From contig JBGPOW010000276.1 in assembly GCA_041488235.1 (NCBI GenBank), forward strand, positions 1 to 5,676: DNA of 5,676 nucleotides, read 5' to 3'. The notes under the pieces are model-generated. The model saw only the letters and a program-made list of their open reading frames with translations, had not been told where the DNA came from and did no database searches. This document shows positions 1 to 5,523 of this stretch, one piece after another. Every line of letters begins with the position of its first letter. Within the stretch, counting starts at the first letter, position 1. The stretch is from DP-19 sp041488235 (GTDB taxonomy: Bacteria > Desulfobacterota > Binatia > UTPRO1). Both the position numbers and the translations under genes were made by a program.

Positions 1-573
1 GCCGTGCTGCGCAGGCTGCGCCGGCGCATGCCGCAGTCGATCCTCGACCTCGGCTGCGGCACGGGGCAGCTGCTGGCGCGCATCGCCGACGAGCTCTCGC
101 CGCCGCGTCTCGCAGGATGCGACTATTCCGGGGGGATGCTGACACACGCGGCCGAGCGCCTGCGCGACACCTCCGCCCCGCCGATGCGCCTCCGCGACGC
201 GTCCGCGCGGCCCATGCTCGTCCGTGGCGATGCGCTCCGCTTGCCGTTTGCAGGTGCCGCGTTCGACGCCGTCGTCTCCACGGAGGCGTTCCACTGGTTC
301 CCCGATCAGGACGCGGCGCTCGCCGAAGCGGCGCGTGTCCTACGGCGCGACGGCACGCTCCTCCTCGGGTTCGTGAACCCGCCGCTCGCGCTGATCGGTG
401 ACGTCGCCCGTCTCGGCTCGCGCCTCCTCGGCGCGCCGCTCAGGTGGCCGACACCGGCGGCGCTGCGCCGCCGCGTCGAAGCCGCGGGCTTCTCGGTCAC
501 CGCGCAACGCCGCGTCTTCCGCGTGCCGGGATTCCTGCTCCCGCCGGTCCTCACCGAAGCACGACGGCTCTGA
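1..573 (+). CDS. Class I SAM-dependent methyltransferase (UbiE/Methyltransf_11 type), 5' end missing
   Basis: The product should transfer a methyl group from S-adenosylmethionine to an unidentified small molecule in the cytoplasm. The reading frame is open to the first base, so the true start lies outside the window. GTG at 4 and ATG at 28 are in frame but leave too little sequence before motif I. Numbering from the codon at 4, motif I is LDLGCGTG (14-21), D40 in GCDYS is the likely ribose-binding acidic residue, GDALRLPF is at 75-82, the FDAVVSTEAFHWF strand is at 87-99, and RVLRRDGTLLLGF at 111-123 is the post-motif segment. Residues 52-61 and 62-71 are an imperfect tandem repeat (RLRDTSAPPM, RLRDASARPM) between the acidic residue and the GDA motif. 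The EAFHWF-type segment is common in the broad group containing trans-aconitate-like methyltransferases, but the substrate cannot be assigned. The gene converges on the MFS gene. Family confidence is high; specificity is unknown. Confidence 0.9.
   Translation, partial: AVLRRLRRRMPQSILDLGCGTGQLLARIADELSPPRLAGCDYSGGMLTHAAERLRDTSAPPMRLRDASARPMLVRGDALRLPFAGAAFDAVVSTEAFHWFPDQDAALAEAARVLRRDGTLLLGFVNPPLALIGDVARLGSRLLGAPLRWPTPAALRRRVEAAGFSVTAQRRVFRVPGFLLPPVLTEARRL
157..216 (+). repeat. Two-copy in-frame 30-nt tandem duplication
   Basis: Units 157-186 and 187-216 sit head to tail inside the methyltransferase gene and encode RLRDTSAPPM and RLRDASARPM. By eye they match at 24 of 30 nucleotides and 8 of 10 residues. 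Removing one unit restores the usual spacing between the acidic cofactor-binding segment and the GDALRLPF motif, so this looks like an inserted copy rather than a family feature. Because 30 is a multiple of 3, the frame is kept. Confidence 0.75.
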
Positions 574-646
574 CGCCGCCGCCGTACGATCTCGGCACCG
601 TGACGAGACGGCGCGCGCGTGACGTCGCGGCAGCGCCTCCGCCGCC
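574..646. other. Convergent intergenic region with a bulged hairpin
   Basis: This 73-bp gap separates the stop codons of the methyltransferase and MFS genes. It contains one possible hairpin at 581-612: GCCG (581-584) and TCTCG (590-594) can pair with CGAGA (604-608) and CGGC (609-612), with a five-base bulge TACGA and a nine-base loop. No T tract follows on either strand, so an intrinsic terminator is possible but weakly supported. No further gene is seen here. Confidence 0.25.
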
Positions 647-1915
647 CTAGACGCCCTCGATGGTCGTCGACGGGTCGATCGCGAGCCACGCGAGCGCGGC
701 GAGCGCGTAGCACGCGGCGACGCTCCAGAGCGGCGCCTGCCACGAGTGCCAACGCTCGAGCGCGAAACCGACCACGACCGGGCTGAGCGCGCCGCCGAGG
801 TTGCCGAACGTGTTCATCGCGCCGCTCACGACGCCCGCGTGACGACCGCCGATCTCGAGACACACCGCCCACGCCGGCGCGACGCCGAGTGCGGCGAGCC
901 CGGCGGCGGCGGCAAGGAGGAGCGCCGCGGCGAGCGGCGCGCGTGTGAGGAGCGCGCCGACGATCGCGAGCGCGGCGAGCGGCAGGCCGACGAGCCCGGG
1001 CGTACGGCGCGCCGCGCGCGTGCCGACGCGGCGCCCGAGCGCGTCGCTCACCCAACCGCCGGCGAAGACGCCGACGCCGATCGCGACGAGCGGCAGCGCC
1101 GCCAGCCAGCCGACTTGCGTCATATCGAAGCCGCGTCCGCGCAGGAGGTACGTCGGCAGCCACGTCAGATAGAAGTACCAGCCGTAGATCGCGCCCGCGT
1201 ACATCACGCAGAGCGCGAGGAGCGTCCGGCTGCGCACGATCGCGCGCCACGGCAGGTGACCGCGGACGCGGGTCTCCGCGCCGCCGGCGGTGATGAGCGC
1301 GCGCTCGGCGGCGTTCACGGCCGGGTGCCGGTGCGGGTCGTCGCGGAACCAGCGCCACCAGGCGACCGCCCACCCGAGCCCGACGACACCGAAGAGCGCG
1401 AACGTGTGGCGCCATGTGGTCACGCCGAGTAGCGCGACGACGAGCGGCTGCGTCACGGCACCGGCAAAGGCGCCCGTCATGATCGCGAGACCGAACATGC
1501 GACCGCGCTCCGCGCGCGGCAGCCAGCGCGCGTAGACGCGTGCCATCGACGGGAACGCGCCGGCTTCGCCGAGACCGAACAGCAGACGGACCGCGAGCAG
1601 CGACGCGAAGCCGACGGCGAGGCCCGTCGCCGCCGTCATGAGCGACCACCAGACGACGATGCGGGTGAGCGTCACCCGCGCGCCGAAGCGGTCCGCCATC
1701 CATCCGCTCGGCACCTCGAAGAGCGCGTATGCGAAGGTGAAGGCGCTGAACACGATCCCCAGCTGCGCGTCGTTGAGCCCGAGCTCGGCGCGCATCGTCG
1801 GCGCCGCGGTGGCGATGCAGACGCGATCGAGGTACGCAACGGCGATCAGCCCGAGCGTGAAGCCGACGACCTTGTGGCGCGCGCGCGTCGGCGGCATGGC
1901 GGCGGATTCGACCAT
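647..1915 (-). CDS. MFS transporter, ACS (anion:cation symporter)-like
   Basis: This is an inner-membrane secondary carrier of 422 residues from the chosen start, a normal length for the major facilitator superfamily. Twelve hydrophobic segments are visible, roughly at 16-38, 54-73, 86-103, 106-122, 142-165, 171-190, 231-258, 268-291, 307-324, 328-351, 368-386 and 395-413, with a long polar loop at 191-230. YLDR in TM1 (28-31), motif A GWMADRFGAR (71-80), its second-half copy GWVSDALGRR (287-296) and RLLFGLGEA in TM4 (110-118) fit the ACS branch, which includes hexuronate, glucarate/galactonate and phthalate carriers. The substrate is not readable from sequence. ATG at 1915 was chosen because the longer frame to GTG 1990 would overlap the divergent reductase gene. 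ATG at 1897 (416 residues, MPPTRARHK start) is nearly as good, and neither has a clear SD sequence. The divergent neighbour is an aldo/keto reductase gene, which may act on the imported compound (inference only). Confidence 0.9.
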   Translation of the reverse strand: MVESAAMPPTRARHKVVGFTLGLIAVAYLDRVCIATAAPTMRAELGLNDAQLGIVFSAFTFAYALFEVPSGWMADRFGARVTLTRIVVWWSLMTAATGLAVGFASLLAVRLLFGLGEAGAFPSMARVYARWLPRAERGRMFGLAIMTGAFAGAVTQPLVVALLGVTTWRHTFALFGVVGLGWAVAWWRWFRDDPHRHPAVNAAERALITAGGAETRVRGHLPWRAIVRSRTLLALCVMYAGAIYGWYFYLTWLPTYLLRGRGFDMTQVGWLAALPLVAIGVGVFAGGWVSDALGRRVGTRAARRTPGLVGLPLAALAIVGALLTRAPLAAALLLAAAAGLAALGVAPAWAVCLEIGGRHAGVVSGAMNTFGNLGGALSPVVVGFALERWHSWQAPLWSVAACYALAALAWLAIDPSTTIEGV

Positions 1916-1977
1916 CGTCGGACCGCGAACGCAACGCGCCGATTGACTCTGCCGTGCCGCCCCCGCATGCGAGACGG
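1916..1977. promoter_or_regulatory. Divergent intergenic region between MFS and aldo/keto reductase genes
   Basis: This 62-bp gap must hold the promoters for both genes unless transcription starts inside a coding region. On the plus strand TTGACT (1943-1948) matches five of six bases of a sigma-70 -35 box. The sequence 17 bases further on (CATGCG, 1966-1971) is a poor -10, and a start from it would fall at or next to the reductase ATG. CGCATGCG (1964-1971) is an 8-bp palindrome, short enough to be chance. No convincing promoter was found for the MFS direction. Confidence 0.3.
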
Positions 1978-2949
1978 ATGGACTACGCACATCTCGGTCG
2001 GAGCGGCCTCGAGGTGAGCCGTCTCTGCCTCGGCACGATGAACTTCGGCCCGCAGACGAGCGAGGCGGAGAGCTTCGCGATCATGGACCGCGCGCTCGAC
2101 CTCGGCATCACGTTCTTCGACACGGCGAACGTCTACGGCTGGAAGCGCGGCGAGGGCGTGACGGAGCAGATCGTCGGCCGTTGGATCGCGCAAGGCGGCG
2201 GCCGCCGCGAGCGCATCGCGCTGGCGACGAAAGCCTACGGCACGATGGGCGACGGTCGGAACGACCGCGGGCTCTCCGCAATCCACCTGCGACGTGCCTG
2301 CGACGAGAGCTTGCGCCGCCTGCGTACCGATCACATCGACCTCTACCAAATGCACCACGTCGACCGCACGACGCCATGGGACGAGATCTGGCAGGCGATG
2401 GAGATCCTCGTGCAACAGGGAAAGGTCGTATACGTCGGTAGCAGCAACTTCGCGGGCTGGCACGTCGCACGCGCATGCGAGACCGCGGCGGCGCGACACT
2501 TCCTCGGCCTCGTGTCGGAGCAGAGCCTCTACAATCTCGCCGCGCGCACCGTCGAGCTCGAAGCGCTGCCGGCGTGCCGGGCGTATGGCGTCGGCATCAT
2601 CGCGTGGAGCCCGCTCGGCGGCGGCCTGCTCGGCGGCGCGCTCGCAAAGGCGAACGCCGGCCGCCGCGCGTCGGAGCGGATGCAGACGCGGATCGCAGCC
2701 AACCACGCAGCGCTCGAGCGCTACGAGCGCCTCTGCCGCGACATCGGCGCCGAGCCGGCGGACGTCGCCCTTGCCTGGCTGCTGCAACGTCCCGGCGTCA
2801 CGGCACCCATCGTCGGCCCGCGGACGATGGAGCAGCTGACGGCGAGCATGCGCGCGCTCGAGCTCACGCTCGAAGCCGAGACCGTGGCGCAGCTCGACGA
2901 GATCTGGCCCGGCCCCGGCGGCGAGGCTCCCGAGGCATACGCCTGGTGA
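1978..2949 (+). CDS. Aldo/keto reductase
   Basis: This is a cytosolic NAD(P)H-dependent oxidoreductase of 323 residues that interconverts carbonyl compounds and alcohols. The complete catalytic tetrad is visible: D48 in FFDTANVYG, Y53, K85 in ALATKAYG, and H126 in DLYQMHHVD. VYVGSSNF (151-158), SEQSLYN (180-186), SPLGGGLLGG (211-220) and PIVGPRTMEQL (277-287) are the usual barrel-strand and cofactor-binding segments, the last contacting the NADP phosphate region in this family. The tail PGPGGEAPEAYAW is of a type common in high-GC bacterial members. ATG 1978 is preferred because it gives the standard MDYAHLGRSGLEVS start. An in-frame GTG at 1954 would add eight residues with no family counterpart. 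Only a weak GAG (1971-1973) precedes the ATG. The gene is divergent from the MFS gene. It resembles the general stress/YajO-like bacterial group; its natural substrate is unknown. Confidence 0.95.
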   Translation: MDYAHLGRSGLEVSRLCLGTMNFGPQTSEAESFAIMDRALDLGITFFDTANVYGWKRGEGVTEQIVGRWIAQGGGRRERIALATKAYGTMGDGRNDRGLSAIHLRRACDESLRRLRTDHIDLYQMHHVDRTTPWDEIWQAMEILVQQGKVVYVGSSNFAGWHVARACETAAARHFLGLVSEQSLYNLAARTVELEALPACRAYGVGIIAWSPLGGGLLGGALAKANAGRRASERMQTRIAANHAALERYERLCRDIGAEPADVALAWLLQRPGVTAPIVGPRTMEQLTASMRALELTLEAETVAQLDEIWPGPGGEAPEAYAW

Positions 2950-2955
2950 GCGCTC

Positions 2956-2971
2956 GCCGCGGCCGCGCGGC
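2956..2971. terminator. Short GC hairpin between convergent genes
   Basis: GCCGCG (2956-2961), loop GCCG (2962-2965) and CGCGGC (2966-2971) form a 6-bp stem. It lies 6 nt after the reductase stop and directly abuts the stop of the opposing small gene, so it could serve both transcripts. There is no T tract on either strand, and GC palindromes are frequent in DNA of this composition. The terminator call is tentative. Confidence 0.25.
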
Positions 2972-3256
2972 TCAGAACATGCCGGCGATGACCTCCGCGG
3001 GCAGGAAGACGAGATCGATGACGATCGCCGGCGGGAACAGCGGCACCTTGAGCGCCGGGTGGACGTCCATCTCGCTCACCATGCGCGTCGTCGAGAAGAT
3101 GTACTCGTCGTTGTAGTTGCGCGGGTGGCGCTCTTCGTAGCGCTCGCTGCGCGTGTCGTACGGGTCGTACGCACGCGCGGCGCGCGGCCCGACGGCGAGC
3201 ACGGCGGCGATCAGAAGCGCGAGCAGGACGGCGATTCGTTTACGTCGATGCGGCAT
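2972..3256 (-). CDS. Small secreted protein, weakly YceK-like
   Basis: This encodes a 94-residue protein with a clear Sec signal peptide: basic MPHRRKR, a hydrophobic core at about 8-22, and an ARA|Y signal peptidase I site after residue 29. The mature part is 65 residues, with a polar, Tyr/Arg/Glu-rich stretch (30-52) followed by a hydrophobic C-terminal segment, PPAIVIDLVFLPAEV (75-89). That segment resembles from memory the end of the YceK family of small lipoproteins (pattern P-x-x-x-V-x-D-x-x-x-L-P). Unlike those, there is no lipobox cysteine, and the protein has no cysteine at all. The likely location is the periplasm or cell envelope; the function is unknown. The start is very secure because AAGGAGG (complement of 3263-3269) lies 6 nt before the ATG. 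It follows the O-methyltransferase gene by 68 bp on the same strand and may share its transcript, though nothing shows a shared role. Confidence 0.8.
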   Translation of the reverse strand: MPHRRKRIAVLLALLIAAVLAVGPRAARAYDPYDTRSERYEERHPRNYNDEYIFSTTRMVSEMDVHPALKVPLFPPAIVIDLVFLPAEVIAGMF

Positions 3257-3262
3257 GCGGTT

Positions 3263-3269
3263 CCTCCTT
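3263..3269 (-). promoter_or_regulatory. Consensus ribosome binding site of the small secreted protein gene
   Basis: The minus strand reads AAGGAGG with a 6-nt spacer to the ATG at 3256, which is the full anti-SD match and the strongest in the window. It fixes the start codon and suggests high translation for this small exported protein. Confidence 0.85.
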
Positions 3270-3324
3270 CAGGCGTCGCAACACGCGCGGCGCCGGTTGG
3301 TCGCGTTTTTCCGAGATTCGAGCT

Positions 3325-4356
3325 TCAGGACGCCTTCGTCGAGACCACCGCGCGCTGGAACGACGGCGGCAACTCACGCAGCTCGCTCGCGGCGAAGCCG
3401 GCGTTGTAGAACATCCGCTCCAGCTCGGCGAACGTGTACGCGTCGCCGGCCGGCGTCCCGATGAGCATGACCAGCGCGAACGACGCGGCGACGGGCGGCG
3501 TCACCCGGCTCCCGTCGGGAATGAATTCGACCGTGACCGCACGGCCGCCGGGCACGAGCGCGGCGCGCACCCGCCGGAGAAATGCCTCGCAGGTCGCGAC
3601 GTCGAAGTGGTGCAGGAAGTTCGGCAGCAGCACCACGTCGTACCCCGAGCCGAGGTCGACCTCGAACGCGTTGCCCTTGATCATGCGAAAGCGGTCCTGC
3701 ACGCCGGCCGCGCGCGCGTTCTCGTCGGCGACGACGAGGACGTTCGCCCAATCGAGGGCGACGATCTGCGCGTTCGGGTTCTCTTGCGCGAGCGTGATGC
3801 CGAACATCCCGTGACCGGCGGCGACGTCGAGCACCCTCCAGCGCGGCGCTTTCGGCGCCTCGAGCATGTTCGCCAGCAACCGCGCAGCGAACGTCGCCGG
3901 CGGCGCCATCGCGCGCGCGAACTCGACCCACATCGGGTTCTCGGCGGCGACGACGCCCTCTTCGGACGCGACCGTGCCGCCCTTCCGCACCGCGGCGGCG
4001 ACGTTTGCGAACGACTCCCACATCATCGGCGCGGTGAGAAACGCGACGGCGCTTCCCATGTACGCCGGTGATGACCGGTCGAGAAACGTCGCGCTCGCCG
4101 GCGTGAGCGCGTAGCGGGTGCCATCCTTCGCGAGGAAGCCCGCGGTGGTGAGAAAATCGGCGAGAATGCGGATCCCGCGCGTCGCGGCGCCGCAGCGGCG
4201 CGCGAGGTCATCGGCGGTCGTCGCACCGCCGGCGATCGCCGAGAAGAGATCGAGCTCGATGGCCGCTTTCAACGCCCCTGTCCGGTGAAACGCCGTGAAC
4301 GCGGCGAAGATCTCGGCGGGGTCCGGCATCGCGGGAATCTCCTGCTGCTCGCTCAT
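3325..4356 (-). CDS. SAM-dependent O-methyltransferase (PF00891 type, with dimerisation domain)
   Basis: This 343-residue cytoplasmic enzyme is of the type that methylates hydroxyl groups on aromatic or polyketide-like small molecules. Residues 12-95 form the helical/winged-helix dimerisation domain (PAEIFAAFTAFHRTGALKAA, then LFSAIAGGATTADDLARRCG). The Rossmann part has motif I VLDVAAGHGMFG (175-186), acidic D202 in ALDWANV, GNAFEVD (228-234) and LPNFLHHFD (244-252). H249 or H250 sits where the catalytic base of plant and polyketide O-methyltransferases lies. LVPGGRAVTVEF (267-278) and TPAGDAYTFAELERMFYNAGF (301-321) complete the family pattern. The frame is open to 4524, but ATG 4356 is supported by GAGGAG (complement of 4364-4369) 7 nt upstream and by the usual family length. 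The substrate is unknown. Upstream on the same strand is a GNAT-like gene, 86 bp away, with a palindrome in the gap. Confidence 0.92.
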   Translation of the reverse strand: MSEQQEIPAMPDPAEIFAAFTAFHRTGALKAAIELDLFSAIAGGATTADDLARRCGAATRGIRILADFLTTAGFLAKDGTRYALTPASATFLDRSSPAYMGSAVAFLTAPMMWESFANVAAAVRKGGTVASEEGVVAAENPMWVEFARAMAPPATFAARLLANMLEAPKAPRWRVLDVAAGHGMFGITLAQENPNAQIVALDWANVLVVADENARAAGVQDRFRMIKGNAFEVDLGSGYDVVLLPNFLHHFDVATCEAFLRRVRAALVPGGRAVTVEFIPDGSRVTPPVAASFALVMLIGTPAGDAYTFAELERMFYNAGFAASELRELPPSFQRAVVSTKAS

Positions 4357-4363
4357 GCGGTCG

Positions 4364-4369
4364 CTCCTC
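4364..4369 (-). promoter_or_regulatory. Ribosome binding site deciding the O-methyltransferase start
   Basis: The minus strand reads GAGGAG, 7 nt before ATG 4356. This site rules out the longer open frame (to 4524), which would run into the 3' end of the GNAT gene with a low-complexity Arg-rich extension. Confidence 0.75.
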
Positions 4370-4383
4370 GGAGGGACTCTGCG

Positions 4384-4401
4384 ACGCATGTATACGTGCG
4401 T
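4384..4401. promoter_or_regulatory. 18-bp near-perfect palindrome, possible operator overlapping a -10 box
   Basis: ACGCATGTATACGTGCGT pairs at 8 of 9 symmetric positions; the only mismatch is T4389 with G4396. The site lies 27 nt upstream of the O-methyltransferase ATG, between its SD and the end of the GNAT gene, and is locally AT-rich. The minus strand of the core reads TATACA (complement of 4389-4394), a fair -10 hexamer, though no good -35 was found 16-18 bases upstream. A dimeric regulator binding here could control the gene. No regulator gene lies in the window. Confidence 0.45.
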
Positions 4402-4419
4402 GCCGCGGCGCTGGCCATG

Positions 4420-4435
4420 GGGGTCGCGCGTCCCC
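4420..4435. other. Weak hairpin just after the GNAT gene
   Basis: GGGG (4420-4423) and CCCC (4432-4435) can pair around TCGCGCGT, which has a small CG/CG inner pairing. It begins 7 nt after the GNAT stop codon on the minus strand. A four-pair stem with no T tract is not a convincing terminator, so read-through into the O-methyltransferase gene remains likely. Confidence 0.2.
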
Positions 4436-4442
4436 GCCCAAT

Positions 4443-5513
4443 TCAGGCGAGCGGCCGGCCGTACGCGACGTAATGCGCGCAGACCGCGGCGCCGAGCTTC
4501 TCGGCGGTGCGCCGCGACGGCCAATTGTCCTCGAGAACGAGCGTGTAGCTCACGTGCGTCGCGCCCCGCGCTGCGAGATCGAGGAACGCCTGTCCGGCGA
4601 GTGCGAGGTTCAGACCGCGGCCGCGCACGCGCGCGAGGACGCCGATCCCGAGGTTATTGAGCCGCTCCGCCGGCGCGACCTCGCGACCGGGCGCGGTGAG
4701 CGCGAGCGCCGCCGTCGTCGGGACGATCCACACGACGCCGACGGGCACACCGCCCTCGTACGCGAGCAGCGAGGTGTCGAGCATGCCGGCCGGCCCGAGC
4801 GCTTCGGCGAGCGCCGTCACCTCGGCGTCGCTGAACGGGACCTGTCCCCAGTGGCGCTCGAACGCCTCGTTCCAGACGCGCGTGAACTCGGCGACGCGGC
4901 GCGCGTGCGGCACGTCACGGAGCCGGACGAGATCGAAGCCCGCGGCCCGCGCCCCGTCGACGGCGTTCTGCCAGCGCTCGATCAGCTCCGGGCGCACCTC
5001 GATCTTGTAGTCGACGAACCGCCGCTCGGGCGCGAATCCCGCATCGGCGAGGAGCCCGTGGTAGTAAGGCGGATTCTGGCGCAGCCACGACGGCGGCAGG
5101 ACATCGTACGCGTCGGTCGCAAACGGCGACTCGAGCATTCCGAACCCGACGCGCGCCGCCCGCGCGCCCTCCTCCGCCAGCCACGCGGATGCGGCGGCGA
5201 GGAGCGGCCGCGTGGCCGTTGCGTCGGGAAGCGCCTCGAACATGTTGAGATGGCCGAGCGGCTCGCGCCAGCGCTCCTGATACGCCCCGTCGACGACGGC
5301 GAGGACGCGCGCGACGATGCGACCGTCGCGACGCGCGACGAACGGCCGCATACGGCGCCGCTCCGCGAACGGACTCTCGCCCGTCAGCAGCGGCAGTTGG
5401 AACGCCACGAACGCGGGCCAGCGTACCGAACGCTCGGCGTAGACGTCGTCGAAGAAGTCGAGGAACTCGGTGTACTCGTCGACGTCGGCGGGGCTTTCGA
5501 TCGTGAGCGCCAC
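4443..5513 (-). CDS. GNAT-family N-acetyltransferase-like protein, two GNAT-like halves
   Basis: The protein has 356 residues, about twice a single GNAT domain. The C-terminal half looks catalytic: LLAYEGGVPVGVVWIVP (249-265) gives the beta-hairpin, RVRGRG (295-300) matches the acetyl-CoA pyrophosphate-binding R/Q-x-x-G-x-G motif, and LVLEDNWPSRRTAEKLGA (325-342) is the terminal N...S...A.K.GF-type segment. The N-terminal half (about 55-172) has PFVARRDGRIVARVLAVVD, then GHLNMFEALPD, a helix around 103-117, and NPPYYHGLLADAGF (147-160). This resembles known long GNAT-like proteins with an NPPYY...GF segment but lacks a clear acetyl-CoA loop, so it may be structural. The substrate is unknown. 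The start is GTG 5513 (no suitable ATG), with AAAGG about 6 nt upstream. The preceding gene stops 10 nt away on the same strand, so the two are probably translated from one mRNA. Lysine is nearly absent (2 of 356 residues). Confidence 0.85.
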   Translation of the reverse strand: MALTIESPADVDEYTEFLDFFDDVYAERSVRWPAFVAFQLPLLTGESPFAERRRMRPFVARRDGRIVARVLAVVDGAYQERWREPLGHLNMFEALPDATATRPLLAAASAWLAEEGARAARVGFGMLESPFATDAYDVLPPSWLRQNPPYYHGLLADAGFAPERRFVDYKIEVRPELIERWQNAVDGARAAGFDLVRLRDVPHARRVAEFTRVWNEAFERHWGQVPFSDAEVTALAEALGPAGMLDTSLLAYEGGVPVGVVWIVPTTAALALTAPGREVAPAERLNNLGIGVLARVRGRGLNLALAGQAFLDLAARGATHVSYTLVLEDNWPSRRTAEKLGAAVCAHYVAYGRPLA

Positions 5514-5523
5514 GCGCCGCCTT

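Noticed and set aside
306..1934. A 542-codon open frame on the minus strand covering the MFS gene and part of the methyltransferase gene
   Set aside because: It is a frame shifted from the MFS gene, extremely rich in Arg and Ala, with no domain motifs. Long spurious frames are expected at this GC content.
1964..1971. CGCATGCG palindrome in the MFS/reductase gap as an operator, sharing CGCATG with the site at 4384-4401
   Set aside because: Eight bases is within chance for this composition, and the shared CGCATG core is too short to indicate the same regulator.
1916..1990. N-terminal extension of the MFS protein to GTG 1990
   Set aside because: It would overlap the reductase start, adds a polar stretch with no family counterpart, and has no SD sequence.
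1846..2787. A 313-codon minus-strand open frame opposite the aldo/keto reductase gene
   Set aside because: The reductase on the other strand has a full catalytic tetrad and normal length. This frame has no motif and also overlaps the MFS start.
4357..4524. N-terminal extension of the O-methyltransferase to 4524
   Set aside because: The extension is Arg-rich, overlaps the GNAT gene end, and the ATG at 4356 has a good SD and gives the normal family length.
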